Counted from the first letter of the stretch, positions 1 to 9,034 are shown. The stretch is DNA of 35,360 bases from an uncultured Lachnospiraceae bacterium (GCA_900315495.1 OMZJ01000143.1:1-35360), one strand, 5' to 3'. Numbers and translations are program-made. Notes: generated by a model not told the origin, from the letters alone.

Positions 1-720
1 CCGGTGACGGACCACAGGAACGAGAGCGGCCACTACCACACCCACATCTATGTGTACGACAGCCAGGGGCGCTATGCACTGACGGGCCTCGACATTGAAG
101 TTCCGGCGTCACAGGCAGCGGCAGCGCCGACCATCATAAGCGCCCAGGCGACGGATCTGAGTGCCTCGGGCTACACGGTGACGGCGACGTTCAGCGCCCC
201 GGCGGGTCTCAGCCGCGTTCTGATGCCGACCTGGACGGACGCCAACGGTCAGGACGATCTGACCTGGTACACAGCAAACGTCAGCGGGAATACCGCGGCC
301 TTCCGTGTGCCGGTGACGGACCACAGGAACGAGAGCGGTCACTACCACACGCACATCTACGTATATGACAGCCAGGGCCGTTACGCCCTGACGGGCCTCG
401 ACATCGAAGTCCCGGCGTCACAGGCAGCGGCAGCGCCGGCCATTATAAGCGCACAGGCGACGGATCTGAGTGCCTCGGGCTACACGGTGACGGCTACGTT
501 CAGCGCCCCGGCGGGGCTCAGCCGTGTGCTGATGCCGACCTGGACGGACGCCAACGGTCAGGACGATCTGACCTGGTATACCGCAAACGTCAGCGGGAAC
601 ACCGCCACCTTCCGCGTGCCGGTGACGGATCACAGGAATGAGAGCGGCCATTACCACACCCACATCTATGTGTACGACAGCAAGGGGCGTTACGCGCTGA
701 CCGGTCTGGATATCCAGGTT
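1..720 (+). repeat. 309-bp tandem repeats inside the amidase gene
   Basis: Copies begin at 1, 310 and 619, giving an exact period of 309 bp (103 codons); the third stops near 720. Copies differ mainly at scattered, mostly synonymous positions, which suggests recent duplication or gene conversion. More copies may lie to the left. Confidence 0.9.
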
Positions 721-1374
721 CCGGGCGGCGGTTCTTCGGGCAGCGGCCACATTGTGTGCATTGATGCCGGGCATCAGGCCTACGGGATTTCCACACCGGA
801 ACCGATCGGCCCGGGCTCTTCGGTGACCAAGGCAAAACTGACCAGCGGTACCACCGGCGTCGCAACCGGTGTGGCAGAGCGGGACCTGAATCTGGCGATT
901 GCCCTGCAGCTGAAGGCAGAGCTGATCCGGCGGGGATATCAGGTCGTGATGATCCGTGAAACCAACAACTGCACGCTGAGCAATGCGGAACGCGCACAGG
1001 TGGCGAATGCCAGCGGGGCGGAGATCTTTCTCCGTCTGCACGGCAACGGCAATAATAACCATTCCGTTTCCGGCGCCCAGATGATGATTCCTTCGACGTC
1101 GAATCCGTATCTGAGCCAGAATGTCATCGCCGGCAGCACAAACCTGGCGAACCATCTGATGGCATCCTACTGCGCCGCTACCGGCTGCGCCAACCGCGGC
1201 ATTCTTACAACGGATACCATGACGGGAATCAACTGGTGCAGGATCCCGGTTGTCATTGTGGAAATGGGGTTCATGACGAATCCCACGGAGGATGTGCTGA
1301 TGCAGACGCCTTCCTATCAGGCAAAGATGGTCGCCGGACTGGCAAATGGCGTGGATTCCTATTTCGGTAAATAA
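1..1374 (+). CDS. N-acetylmuramoyl-L-alanine amidase with GBS/Bsp-like repeats (5' end missing)
   Basis: The reading frame is open from the first base, so the N-terminus (presumably a signal peptide and more repeats) lies left of the window. Residues to about 240 are GBS/Bsp-like repeats: two full 103-residue copies and a partial third, almost identical. The last about 215 residues form an Amidase_3 zinc domain that cleaves the bond between muramic acid and L-alanine of the peptide stem. The expected ligands are visible: His of IDAGH (codon 772), Glu of AERDLN (877), His of RLHGN (1039), and the catalytic Glu of VEMGFMTN (1261). The repeats probably bind the cell surface; that role is inferred. 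The gene is followed by a strong terminator, so it ends its transcription unit. The catalytic assignment is secure; substrate preference and full length are unknown. Confidence 0.93.
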   Translation, partial: PVTDHRNESGHYHTHIYVYDSQGRYALTGLDIEVPASQAAAAPTIISAQATDLSASGYTVTATFSAPAGLSRVLMPTWTDANGQDDLTWYTANVSGNTAAFRVPVTDHRNESGHYHTHIYVYDSQGRYALTGLDIEVPASQAAAAPAIISAQATDLSASGYTVTATFSAPAGLSRVLMPTWTDANGQDDLTWYTANVSGNTATFRVPVTDHRNESGHYHTHIYVYDSKGRYALTGLDIQVPGGGSSGSGHIVCIDAGHQAYGISTPEPIGPGSSVTKAKLTSGTTGVATGVAERDLNLAIALQLKAELIRRGYQVVMIRETNNCTLSNAERAQVANASGAEIFLRLHGNGNNNHSVSGAQMMIPSTSNPYLSQNVIAGSTNLANHLMASYCAATGCANRGILTTDTMTGINWCRIPVVIVEMGFMTNPTEDVLMQTPSYQAKMVAGLANGVDSYFGK

Positions 1375-1425
1375 GTCGCTGCGGGAAATCCGCGCAGGAA
1401 GGCTTCAGAACACAGGAGCCGGAAC

Positions 1426-1480
1426 AGAGAAATCCCCGGGAAGCCGCATCTTCCCGGGGATTTCTCTGAAATGTTTTTTT
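1426..1480 (+). terminator. Rho-independent terminator after the amidase gene
   Basis: A 17-bp perfect stem (1426-1442 with 1451-1467, AGAGAAATCCCCGGGAA arm) with an 8-base loop is followed, after six bases, by seven T residues. Confidence 0.88.
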
Positions 1481-1945
1481 CAAAGGGGGATTATGAGAAA
1501 GATCAGAAGCTCTTTGCTTCTGACAAGATACAGGATACCGGAGAACTGTGACGAAAAAAGGGAGGTTTTGTGAAAAAACGTGAATCCCGGAAAATTTCGG
1601 GGACATAGAAACGGCGCAGGACGGCCGTGCCGCTTTCCTTTGACTTTTTTCTATGGTAAACTCTGGTTGTTCCGGTTCATGAACCAAAAAGATCTGAGGA
1701 TTGCTGCTGTGCGTCAGTGTGCCCGTGCAGAAATGACATTTCAGGCTTTCATACCGGACGGCCGAAACGGCAAAACGCGAGTGGGAAAGCCCATGATTTC
1801 AGCTGTCGGAGAATGCGAAGCGAAAGCCGTTCTGACAAAGAACCGCTGCGGGCGCAGACCGGAAGGCATGTGCCGCAGGCCGGAGTCTCTGACAGCGGCG
1901 CATAGATAAGAAATTGATCGGGAGAATCAAAGGAGGCAGATTTCG
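1481..1945. other. Non-coding gap before pepT
   Basis: No convincing gene is present. Short open frames here lack ribosome binding sites and recognisable protein character. The only site seen is a weak promoter candidate near 1634-1662; about 280 bases between it and pepT hold nothing I recognise. Confidence 0.5.
1634..1662 (+). promoter_or_regulatory. Candidate promoter for pepT
   Basis: TTTCCT, 17 bp, then TAAACT preceded by TG (extended -10). The match is moderate and the leader to pepT would be long, about 275 nt, so a closer promoter may have been missed. Confidence 0.35.
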
Positions 1946-3193
1946 ATGAAATCACTGGAAGAACGCTTTTTGAAATATGTGCAGATCGATACGCAGTCGG
2001 AGGATGGCCACGAAGAAGTGCCGAGCACGGAGAAACAGAAGGATCTGGCAAAAGTCCTGGTGCGGGAGCTGAAAGAGCTGGGGCTGAAGGATGCGGAGAT
2101 GGACGAGCATGGCTATGTCTATGCGACGCTTCCGGCCAATGATGAGAAGAAAGGGGTCCCTGCCATCGGATTCTTGGCCCACATGGACACTGCGCCGGAC
2201 TGCAGCGGAACCGGCGTGAAGCCGAGAGTGATCGAAAACTATGACGGCGGAGACATCGTGCTCAATGATACCGGAATGACTCTCTCCCCGGCGGAGACGC
2301 CGGTGCTGAAAAAAATGACCGGCCAGAGCCTGATCGTCACCGACGGAACGACTCTTCTGGGCGGAGATGACAAGGCGGGCGTTGCAGCCATCATGACCAT
2401 GCTGGATGACCTCTATGACCATCCGGAGCTGCATCACGGCAAGGTCTGTGTCTGCTTTACACCGGACGAGGAAGTCGGCAACGGCCCGAAATACTTTGAT
2501 GTGAAGAAGTTCGGCGCGGACTACGCGTATACGCTGGACGGCGGCGGTCTCGGCGAGGTGAACTACGAAACCTTCAACGCGGCAAGCCTGAAGGTGACCG
2601 TGCACGGCGTGCAGACCCATCCGGGCGATGCGAAGGACCGCATGAAGAATTCCATCAAGATTGCGGAGGAATTTGATGCCATGCTTCCCGCCAATGAAGT
2701 CCCGGAAAAGACACAGGATCGGGAAGGCTTCTTCCACCTGATGGAGTTTCACGGAACAGTCCCGGAAACGACCATGTCCTATATCATCCGCGACCATGAC
2801 GCGGTGCTGTTCGGCCACCGGAAACTGATGGTGCGCAAGTGCGCGGAGGAGCTCAACAAGCGGTACGGCGACGGAACGGTTGAGATTGCGCTGAAGGATT
2901 CCTACCGGAATATGGCGGAGGTCCTCAAGGGCCATATGCACCTGATCCGCACGGCCTGCGACGTGATGAAGGAGCTCGGCGTGGAGCCGAGGGTGACGGC
3001 TGTCCGCGGCGGCACGGACGGAAGCCAGATTTCCTTCATGGGGCTTCCGTGCCCGAACCTCTGCGACGGCGATTACAACGAGCATTCGCTGAAGGAGTTT
3101 GTCTCCATCGACGAGATGAAGACATCTGGAAAAATTGCACTGCGGATTCTCCTGAAGTATTTTGAAAATCCGGAGCGCTGCGCGGAAAAATAA
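1946..3193 (+). CDS. pepT: Peptidase T (tripeptide aminopeptidase)
   Basis: A 415-residue cytoplasmic M20B metallopeptidase that removes the N-terminal residue from tripeptides, in peptide catabolism. Length and motifs match the family. The di-zinc site is complete: His79 and Asp81 (AHMD), Asp141 (GGDD), Glu175-Glu176 (PDEEVG), Asp198 (TLDGG) and His380 (NEHS), at nearly the positions known in E. coli PepT. The start is chosen for the AAAGGAGG element about 10 bases upstream of the ATG and for alignment with the family N-terminus (MKSLEERFLKYVQIDTQS). The next gene starts 39 bases after the stop with no terminator between, so co-transcription with the FAD dehydrogenase is likely. Confidence 0.96.
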   Translation: MKSLEERFLKYVQIDTQSEDGHEEVPSTEKQKDLAKVLVRELKELGLKDAEMDEHGYVYATLPANDEKKGVPAIGFLAHMDTAPDCSGTGVKPRVIENYDGGDIVLNDTGMTLSPAETPVLKKMTGQSLIVTDGTTLLGGDDKAGVAAIMTMLDDLYDHPELHHGKVCVCFTPDEEVGNGPKYFDVKKFGADYAYTLDGGGLGEVNYETFNAASLKVTVHGVQTHPGDAKDRMKNSIKIAEEFDAMLPANEVPEKTQDREGFFHLMEFHGTVPETTMSYIIRDHDAVLFGHRKLMVRKCAEELNKRYGDGTVEIALKDSYRNMAEVLKGHMHLIRTACDVMKELGVEPRVTAVRGGTDGSQISFMGLPCPNLCDGDYNEHSLKEFVSIDEMKTSGKIALRILLKYFENPERCAEK

Positions 3194-3232
3194 ATATTCC
3201 TGAACTCAGAAAAAGAAAGTACAGAACAAAAT

Positions 3233-4624
3233 ATGAAATATGATGTATTGATCATCGGCGCGGGGCCCGGGGGCATTTTTTCCGCGTACGAGCTGGTAAA
3301 GAAATGCCCGGGCCTGAAGATTGCCGTATTTGACACCGGGTATGCGCTGGAGCAGCGTCACTGCCCGATCGACGGCAAGAAGATCAAATCCTGCATCAAC
3401 TGCAGGGTCTGCTCGATCATGAGCGGCTTCGGCGGCGCAGGCGCCTATTCGGACGGCAAGTACAACATCACCAACCAGTTCGGCGGGACACTGTACGAAT
3501 ACATAGGCAAGGAGCAGGCACTGGATCTGATGCACTATGTGGACCAGATCAATCTGTCCCACGGAGGAGAGGGAACCCGCCTGTACAGCACAGCCAACTC
3601 AGAGATCAAAAAGCTCTGCCTGCAGCATGACCTGCACCTTCTGGATGCGCAGGTGCGCCACCTCGGCACGGACATCAATTACGTGGTTCTGCAGAACATT
3701 TTCGCCGAGCTGAAGGACAAGGTGGATTTCCATTTCCGCTCCCCGGTGGATCACATTGAGGTGCTTCCGGACGGGTACCGCCTCACCGTGGGTGATCAGA
3801 CGTTTGACGGCACTTACTGTGTCGTTTCGGCCGGCCGCAGCGGAAGCAAGTGGATGGAGACCGTGTGCCGGAGCCTGGGTATTGCCACCAAATCCAACCG
3901 GGTGGACATCGGTGTCCGCGTGGAGCTTCCGGCCGAGATCTTTGCCCACCTGACTGACCAGCTCTATGAGAGCAAGATCGTATACCGCACGGAGAAATAC
4001 GGCGACCTGGTCCGCACGTTCTGCATGAATCCGCGCGGTGCGGTCGTCAATGAAAATACCAACGGGATCGTCACGGTGAACGGCCACAGCTATGAGGACC
4101 CGGCAAAGCAGACGCAGAATACGAATTTCGCCCTGCTGGTGGCCAAGCACTTCTCGGAGCCGTTCAAGGACAGCAACGGATACGGCGAGAGCATTGCGCG
4201 TCTCTCCAACATGCTGGGAGGCGGCGTTATGGTACAGCGGTTCGGCGATCTGATCCGCGGCCGGCGCAGCAATGTGCAGCGCATCGCGGAGAGTTTTGTT
4301 ACCCCGACGCTGGCGGCTACGCCGGGCGATCTGAGCCTGGTGATCCCGAAGCGGATCCTCGACGGTATCATCGAGATGATCTACAAGCTTGACCGGATTG
4401 CGCCGGGCACGGCCAATGAAGATACGCTCCTGTATGGCGTCGAGGTGAAGTTCTACAACATGGAGGTAGCGATCAACAGCGATCTGGAGACCAGCTACCG
4501 GAACCTCTTTGTGATCGGCGACGGCAGCGGCATCACCCATTCGCTCTCGCATGCCTCCGCAAGCGGCGTTTATGTCGCGCGGGTCATTGCGGGACGGGAG
4601 GAAGAAAACGGTACCAATGCCTGA
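3233..4624 (+). CDS. FAD-dependent dehydrogenase (COG2509-type)
   Basis: A 463-residue flavoprotein. Residues 5-34 are a classic dinucleotide-binding Rossmann motif (GAGPGG followed by an acidic residue, Asp34), and the C-terminal part has a second FAD contact (FVIGDGSG, then SHASASGVYVARVI). A cysteine cluster at residues 44, 54, 57 and 60 sits close to the FAD site and is followed by a glycine-rich stretch (SGFGGAGAYSDGK). The overall pattern resembles the COG2509 family of uncharacterised FAD dehydrogenases; the substrate is unknown. The ribosome binding site is weak (AAAGAAAG), suggesting translation partly depends on transcription through pepT. The cysteines could be redox-active or bind metal; the sequence does not decide this. 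Confidence 0.85.
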   Translation: MKYDVLIIGAGPGGIFSAYELVKKCPGLKIAVFDTGYALEQRHCPIDGKKIKSCINCRVCSIMSGFGGAGAYSDGKYNITNQFGGTLYEYIGKEQALDLMHYVDQINLSHGGEGTRLYSTANSEIKKLCLQHDLHLLDAQVRHLGTDINYVVLQNIFAELKDKVDFHFRSPVDHIEVLPDGYRLTVGDQTFDGTYCVVSAGRSGSKWMETVCRSLGIATKSNRVDIGVRVELPAEIFAHLTDQLYESKIVYRTEKYGDLVRTFCMNPRGAVVNENTNGIVTVNGHSYEDPAKQTQNTNFALLVAKHFSEPFKDSNGYGESIARLSNMLGGGVMVQRFGDLIRGRRSNVQRIAESFVTPTLAATPGDLSLVIPKRILDGIIEMIYKLDRIAPGTANEDTLLYGVEVKFYNMEVAINSDLETSYRNLFVIGDGSGITHSLSHASASGVYVARVIAGREEENGTNA

Positions 4625-4781
4625 ATACGGCGGCATTGTCGCAAAACGGCTGCGGTGCCGGTACTGCCCGGGGCAGCAGGCTGCCGGCTGAGGCACAGGT
4701 CCAAAAACATCTGCGGCATCCGCATGGCAGGCTGAAAGCCGGCGCTGATGGCGCAGACAGGGGATAAAAGGAGGAGTCACA

Positions 4782-7688
4782 ATGGCGGAGCGTACAACGT
4801 TCGGGTCAGGGTCAGACCGCGGGGAGGCGGCCGGAGAGGAAACGGCGCGGCCGGAAAACGGCCTTCCCCGTCTCTCTGTCCGGTGGGAAGGAAACACGGC
4901 GGATCTTGCGGGAATCTGGCAGGCACAGATTCCAGGGGAAGCGCCGCAGGAGATGCGGCTGCCGGGAACTCTGGACGAAAGCGGGATCGGGCACCGGGAC
5001 AGCATTGCGGAACAGGTGCATCCGGACGCCGGGAAAAATGAGAAGCTTCTGAACGAGGATGTGATCGCGACCCGGTTTACGAGGAAATTCACATTCACCG
5101 GAAGGGCGGTGATCTCGGCGGAGGTCGCAGGGCCTGCGCAGCCCGGAAGGCGCGTCTTTGCGGTCGCGGAGCGGGCGCGCTGCCTGAAGCTTTCGGTCGA
5201 CGGAAAGGAGATTCCGCCTTTCGTCCCGGAGTCGCTGGATACCCCGCGGGAAGATGAGATCACGGATCTGTGGAACCAGCCGGCAGAGCGGGTACATCGC
5301 TTCACGTTTCTCTCGGACAATTCCTACCCGGATCTGCCCGCGGAAAATGTGCTGTACTCCTCCTCGGCTACCGACGAGACGCAGACCAACTGGAACGGCA
5401 TCATCGGGATCTTCCGCCTGGAATCCCGCCCGGAGGTCTTTTTCTCGTCCATCCGTGTGCTTCCCCGGGGATTCAAGCTTCAGATCACCTGCGAAATTTC
5501 GGCGCCGGAGAACCTTTCGGAGAAATTGACGGGAACGCTTCGTCTGCGCTCCGAGGCATTTGCGCAGGATGTTTCGCTGCCGGTGGAAATCGGGCCCGGG
5601 CGGACCGAAGTTGTTCTGGAAGATGCGGTGCTTAAAAACCGGATCAGCCGCTGGGATGAAAACGCGGGCAGCCTGTATGAGTGCGAAGCCCTGCTTTCCT
5701 TACCGTCCGGGGAATCCTGTGAAAGGACGGTGCGGTTCGGTGTCCGGGATTTCGGAAGCGACGCCGGCGGCCGCCTGACCCTGAATGGCCGCAGGATCTT
5801 CCTGCGGGGCGAGGCAAACTGTGCGGAGTTTCCGGAGACCGGCCATCCGCCGATGGACCGGTGGTCCTGGTATCATATCCTGGCGCAGTACCAGAATTAC
5901 GGTGTCAACTGCGTCCGCTTTCACTCCTGGTGTCCGCCGGAGGCGGCATTTGAGGCGGCAGACGAGCTGGGCATGATGATGCAACCGGAGCTGTCGCACT
6001 GGAATCCGCGGACGGCCTTTGAATCGGATGCGGCATACAATTATTACCACAGGGAGCTCCGGCAGGTGCTCCGGGTCTATGCCAACCATCCTTCCTTCGT
6101 GATGCTCACCTTCGGAAATGAGCTGGCCGCGGGGGAGAAGGGGCATGCGCGGATGCGAAGCCTTCTGGCGGAAGCCAGAGAGACCGATCCCACCAGGCTG
6201 TACGCGGACGGATCCAACGTCCATTACGGGGAGATCGGGGCCGAGCCGTCGGCGGATTTCTTTACCGGGATGGCGTATTTCGGAAAGCCGCTCCGGGGAA
6301 CCTTCAACGCGCTGAATGAGGGCGGCGGCATCCGCGGTGCCATCAACAATGAATACCCCGGCTGCCGGCTGAATTTCAGCGAGACCATGCAGGAGATCCG
6401 ACAGAAGTACGACAAGCCGGTGTTCGGATTTGAGGTCGGGCAGTATGAAGTGCTGCCGGATTTCGGAGAACTGGCCGATTTCCACGGGATTTCCGACCCG
6501 GCCAATTACCGGCGCATCCGCGATATGGCCGAAAAGAAAGGGTATCTGCCGGACTGGAACCGGATGGTGGAGGCAACCGGCGAGATTTCCCGGATCGGAT
6601 ACCGCGCGGAGGTGGAAGCCGTGCTGCGCACGCCGCAGATGTCCGGTCTGTCGCTTCTGGGCCTGCAGGATTTTCCCGGACAGGGCACCGCGCTGGTCGG
6701 GATGCTGAATTCCCATCTGGCTGCCAAGCCCTATTCCTTTGCCCGGGCGGATGCATTCCATTCCTTCTTCCGGGGAAGAACTGTTCTGCTGGAACTGCCC
6801 CGGTATACCTTCACCAGCGCCGACAAGGAGGAGGTCCGGCTGACGATCGCCAACTTCTTCCGCGGAAAGATCAATGCCCCCTTCTCCTGGGCGCTTTTCC
6901 GCGCGGATCGCGATCTGCTCCGGCAGCCCGAGAGCGAACAGGAGCGTCAGGTGGCGGCCGGCCGGATTCAGCCGGTGTTCTCCCACATGGGGCACATCTG
7001 GAGCTGCGAGGAGGGAATTTACAAACGGATCGGCTCGCTGCCGCTGGATTTTTCGCGGGTGAAACAGCCGGAAAAATTCCTGATCCGCCTGCAACTGGGA
7101 GACATCATCACGGTGGTTCCGGTCTGGGCCTACCCGGCAGGGGTTCGTCCGACTGCACCGCGGGATATCTATGAGACGAGACACTTTGATCAGCAGGCCA
7201 GGGAGATCCTCCGTGCCGGCGGATGCGTCTATCTGTCCCCGGATTCCACGGCCGAATCTCTTCCGCATTCCATCCAGGCGCAGTTTACCACCGATTTCTG
7301 GTCCGTCGGCACGTTCCCGGGACAGGAGGGCGGAATGGGCCAGCTGATCGATCAGGAGCATCCGATTTTTGCGGAATTCCCGACGGAATTCCATACCAAC
7401 TGGCAGTGGTGGCCGATGGCATCGCAGCGGGCAATGATTCTGCCGGAGAGGAAAAAGGCGATCATCACCGAAATGGACAGCTATGCGACTATGCGTCCGA
7501 TGGCACAGATGATCGAGGGGCGCTGCTGCGGCGGGAGAATCCTGATTTCGTCGCTGGGACTGCACAGCCTGCTGCAGTATCCGGAGGCCCGTGCGCTCCA
7601 GCAGGCAGTCTACCGCTATATGAATTCCGCGCAGTTTGCGCCGGAACAGGAGCTTACGGAAGACTTTGTAGAATCTCTCGTGCACTGA
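4782..7688 (+). CDS. GH2-like glycoside hydrolase with extra C-terminal domain
   Basis: A 968-residue protein with the layout of glycoside hydrolase family 2. The N-terminal jelly-roll sugar-binding part covers about 40-220 (LAGIWQAQ, NWNGIIGIF). An immunoglobulin-like sandwich follows, then a TIM barrel from about 330 (NGRRIFLRGEANCAEFP, NYGVNCVRFHSWCPPEAAFEAADELG). Glu447 in FGNE is the likely acid/base and Glu551 in GFEVGQYE the likely nucleophile. After about 780 comes a region resembling the glutamine-amidotransferase-like domain found behind some glycosidases. There is no signal peptide, so it should act in the cytoplasm on imported oligosaccharides. The start has an AAAAGGAGG site eight bases upstream. 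Substrate (galactoside, glucuronide, arabinoside) cannot be fixed. Distance to the previous gene is 157 bases. Confidence 0.78.
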   Translation: MAERTTFGSGSDRGEAAGEETARPENGLPRLSVRWEGNTADLAGIWQAQIPGEAPQEMRLPGTLDESGIGHRDSIAEQVHPDAGKNEKLLNEDVIATRFTRKFTFTGRAVISAEVAGPAQPGRRVFAVAERARCLKLSVDGKEIPPFVPESLDTPREDEITDLWNQPAERVHRFTFLSDNSYPDLPAENVLYSSSATDETQTNWNGIIGIFRLESRPEVFFSSIRVLPRGFKLQITCEISAPENLSEKLTGTLRLRSEAFAQDVSLPVEIGPGRTEVVLEDAVLKNRISRWDENAGSLYECEALLSLPSGESCERTVRFGVRDFGSDAGGRLTLNGRRIFLRGEANCAEFPETGHPPMDRWSWYHILAQYQNYGVNCVRFHSWCPPEAAFEAADELGMMMQPELSHWNPRTAFESDAAYNYYHRELRQVLRVYANHPSFVMLTFGNELAAGEKGHARMRSLLAEARETDPTRLYADGSNVHYGEIGAEPSADFFTGMAYFGKPLRGTFNALNEGGGIRGAINNEYPGCRLNFSETMQEIRQKYDKPVFGFEVGQYEVLPDFGELADFHGISDPANYRRIRDMAEKKGYLPDWNRMVEATGEISRIGYRAEVEAVLRTPQMSGLSLLGLQDFPGQGTALVGMLNSHLAAKPYSFARADAFHSFFRGRTVLLELPRYTFTSADKEEVRLTIANFFRGKINAPFSWALFRADRDLLRQPESEQERQVAAGRIQPVFSHMGHIWSCEEGIYKRIGSLPLDFSRVKQPEKFLIRLQLGDIITVVPVWAYPAGVRPTAPRDIYETRHFDQQAREILRAGGCVYLSPDSTAESLPHSIQAQFTTDFWSVGTFPGQEGGMGQLIDQEHPIFAEFPTEFHTNWQWWPMASQRAMILPERKKAIITEMDSYATMRPMAQMIEGRCCGGRILISSLGLHSLLQYPEARALQQAVYRYMNSAQFAPEQELTEDFVESLVH

Positions 7689-7800
7689 CGCAGGGTGTCC
7701 AGAGAACGGGCTTGTGAACGGTAACAGCGTAAAGCCTGGCAGAACGCTCGTGCACGGACGCAGGTGTTCGGAGAACTGGTTTACGTTCGGTGAAGACGTG
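7670..7800 (+). repeat. Degenerate 72-bp tandem duplication spanning the end of the GH2-like gene
   Basis: The segment from about 7670 (GAATCTCTCGTGCACTGACG) is repeated imperfectly from about 7742 (GAACGCTCGTGCACGGACG) with similar downstream sequence. The first copy carries the stop codon TGA; in the second the same position reads GGA. Confidence 0.6.
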
Positions 7801-8026
7801 AAGTTTCGCAGGACCGCCTGGATACAGTCGCATGAGTTCCGCAAAATGTGCTATACTAAGAAATCAGGTTCCGGCGAATCGAAACAATGGCAGATTCGCC
7901 GGCCTCTTTCGCGCATTCCGCAGGAACGCAGAATGCATATAACCGGAACAGAAGAACCTGGAACAGAAGGAAAACCGGGAAGAGAACGGCCGAAAAGAAT
8001 CGGACCAGAAGAATGGAGGAACAGGA
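7689..8026. other. Non-coding gap between GH2-like gene and the small-protein gene
   Basis: It contains the 72-bp duplication and an extended -10 promoter candidate. No terminator with a T-run was found after the glycosidase. The rest (7860-8010) is purine-rich leader with no feature I recognise. Confidence 0.5.
7849..7857 (+). promoter_or_regulatory. Extended -10 promoter element
   Basis: TGCTATACT matches an extended -10 (TGnTATACT). No good -35 is present 16-18 bases upstream. It would drive the 93-codon gene and the NUDIX gene with a leader of about 165 nt. Confidence 0.5.
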
Positions 8027-8308
8027 ATGGTTAAGGTATATCATCTGACAGAGTTCAAGCTGCAGAACGGGTCTGCGAAGACGCCGGAGGAAAAGGAGCA
8101 GATGCTGCAGCAGCTGAGGGCGCATATTCTTGAGGAAATTCAGGCGCTGGACGATGTGAAGTCGGCTTCCTATGTGGAAGACAACACGGCGCTTCGCATC
8201 GAGACGAAGGACGATGCGTTTTCCTCCGTGATGGACCGCGTGTACAACATCTGTGCGCACGAGGCGGACAGTGAAGTATCCTTTGAGCGATTTGATTACG
8301 ATGACTGA
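8027..8308 (+). CDS. Small conserved-looking protein of unknown function
   Basis: A 93-residue soluble acidic protein starting MVKVYHLTEFKLQNG, with a good ribosome binding site (TGGAGGA, six bases before the ATG). It has an alternating strand-helix-strand look: a predicted helix at about 19-42 (PEEKEQMLQQLRAHILEEIQAL), a strand pair (VKSASYVEDNTALRIETK), a second helix and an acidic tail (DYDD). This resembles a small ferredoxin-like fold, but I do not recognise the family. There is no signal peptide, membrane segment or metal-binding cysteine pair. The NUDIX gene follows 45 bases downstream on the same strand with no terminator between, so the two are probably co-transcribed. Confidence 0.72.
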   Translation: MVKVYHLTEFKLQNGSAKTPEEKEQMLQQLRAHILEEIQALDDVKSASYVEDNTALRIETKDDAFSSVMDRVYNICAHEADSEVSFERFDYDD

Positions 8309-8353
8309 ATCCGGACGGCTGTCCGATCTCAAACAGATTGATGGCGGAAACAG

Positions 8354-9034
8354 ATGGCAGATAAAATCACGCATAAAACAGGCCGGGTGGAGGAAATCAC
8401 ACAGCAGACCCACAACCGGTTCCTGAATCTTTATGAATTTGAGGCAGAGAGAAGAAACGGCAAGGTCGCCCCGTACTTTGTCGCATCCCGTGCGGAGGAG
8501 GCAGATCGGCTCCGCGCGGTGACAAGGCGTCCGGCGGACGGGGTCGCGATCTGCTCGGTATATGGGGAGAAGAAGGATCGGATTGTGCTGGTCCGGCAGT
8601 TCCGGGTTCCGATCAATGATTATATCTATGAATTTCCGGCCGGGCTGGTGGAGCCCGGTGAGACGATTGAGCAGTCCGGCGTCCGGGAGATCTATGAGGA
8701 GACGGGGCTGACCTTTTCGCCCAAGAAAGTGGATCCGCGCTACTGCCGACCCTTCTATACGACGGTGGGCATGACGGACGAAAGCTGCAGCACCATTTAC
8801 GGGTACTGTTCGGGAACGCCTTCCAATGCCCATGAAGAGGAATCTGAAGACATCCAGATTGTCCTGGCAGACCGGGCGGAGTGCCGCCGGATCCTGAAGG
8901 AAGAAAATGTGGCAGTCATGTGCGCCTACATGCTGATGCACTTTATCGCCAGCCAGGGGGATCCGCTGGCATTCCTCGATGAGGGCGGTCTGGAAACGGG
9001 GAAATCCGCAGACCGCGGTCAGGTATCAGAATAG
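8354..9034 (+). CDS. NUDIX hydrolase (ADP-ribose pyrophosphatase-like)
   Basis: A 226-residue cytoplasmic hydrolase of nucleoside diphosphates linked to another group. The 23-residue NUDIX box is complete at residues 97-119 (G, x5, E103, x7, R111-E112, E115-E116, x, G118, L119) and supplies the divalent metal site. The preceding IVLVRQFRVPINDYIYEFPAGLV stretch is typical of ADP-ribose pyrophosphatases, so ADP-ribose or a similar sugar nucleotide is the likely substrate; this is inferred from the family. The ribosome binding site is poor (GGCGGA), which fits coupling to the upstream small gene. It ends at a terminator shared with the convergent metal regulator. Confidence 0.88.
   Translation: MADKITHKTGRVEEITQQTHNRFLNLYEFEAERRNGKVAPYFVASRAEEADRLRAVTRRPADGVAICSVYGEKKDRIVLVRQFRVPINDYIYEFPAGLVEPGETIEQSGVREIYEETGLTFSPKKVDPRYCRPFYTTVGMTDESCSTIYGYCSGTPSNAHEEESEDIQIVLADRAECRRILKEENVAVMCAYMLMHFIASQGDPLAFLDEGGLETGKSADRGQVSE

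Noticed and set aside
1580..1909. 109-codon open frame before pepT
   Set aside because: No ribosome binding site or family resemblance; likely chance.
5700..7844. Long reverse-strand open frame opposite the GH2-like gene
   Set aside because: Same shadow effect; no start signals and no recognisable protein.
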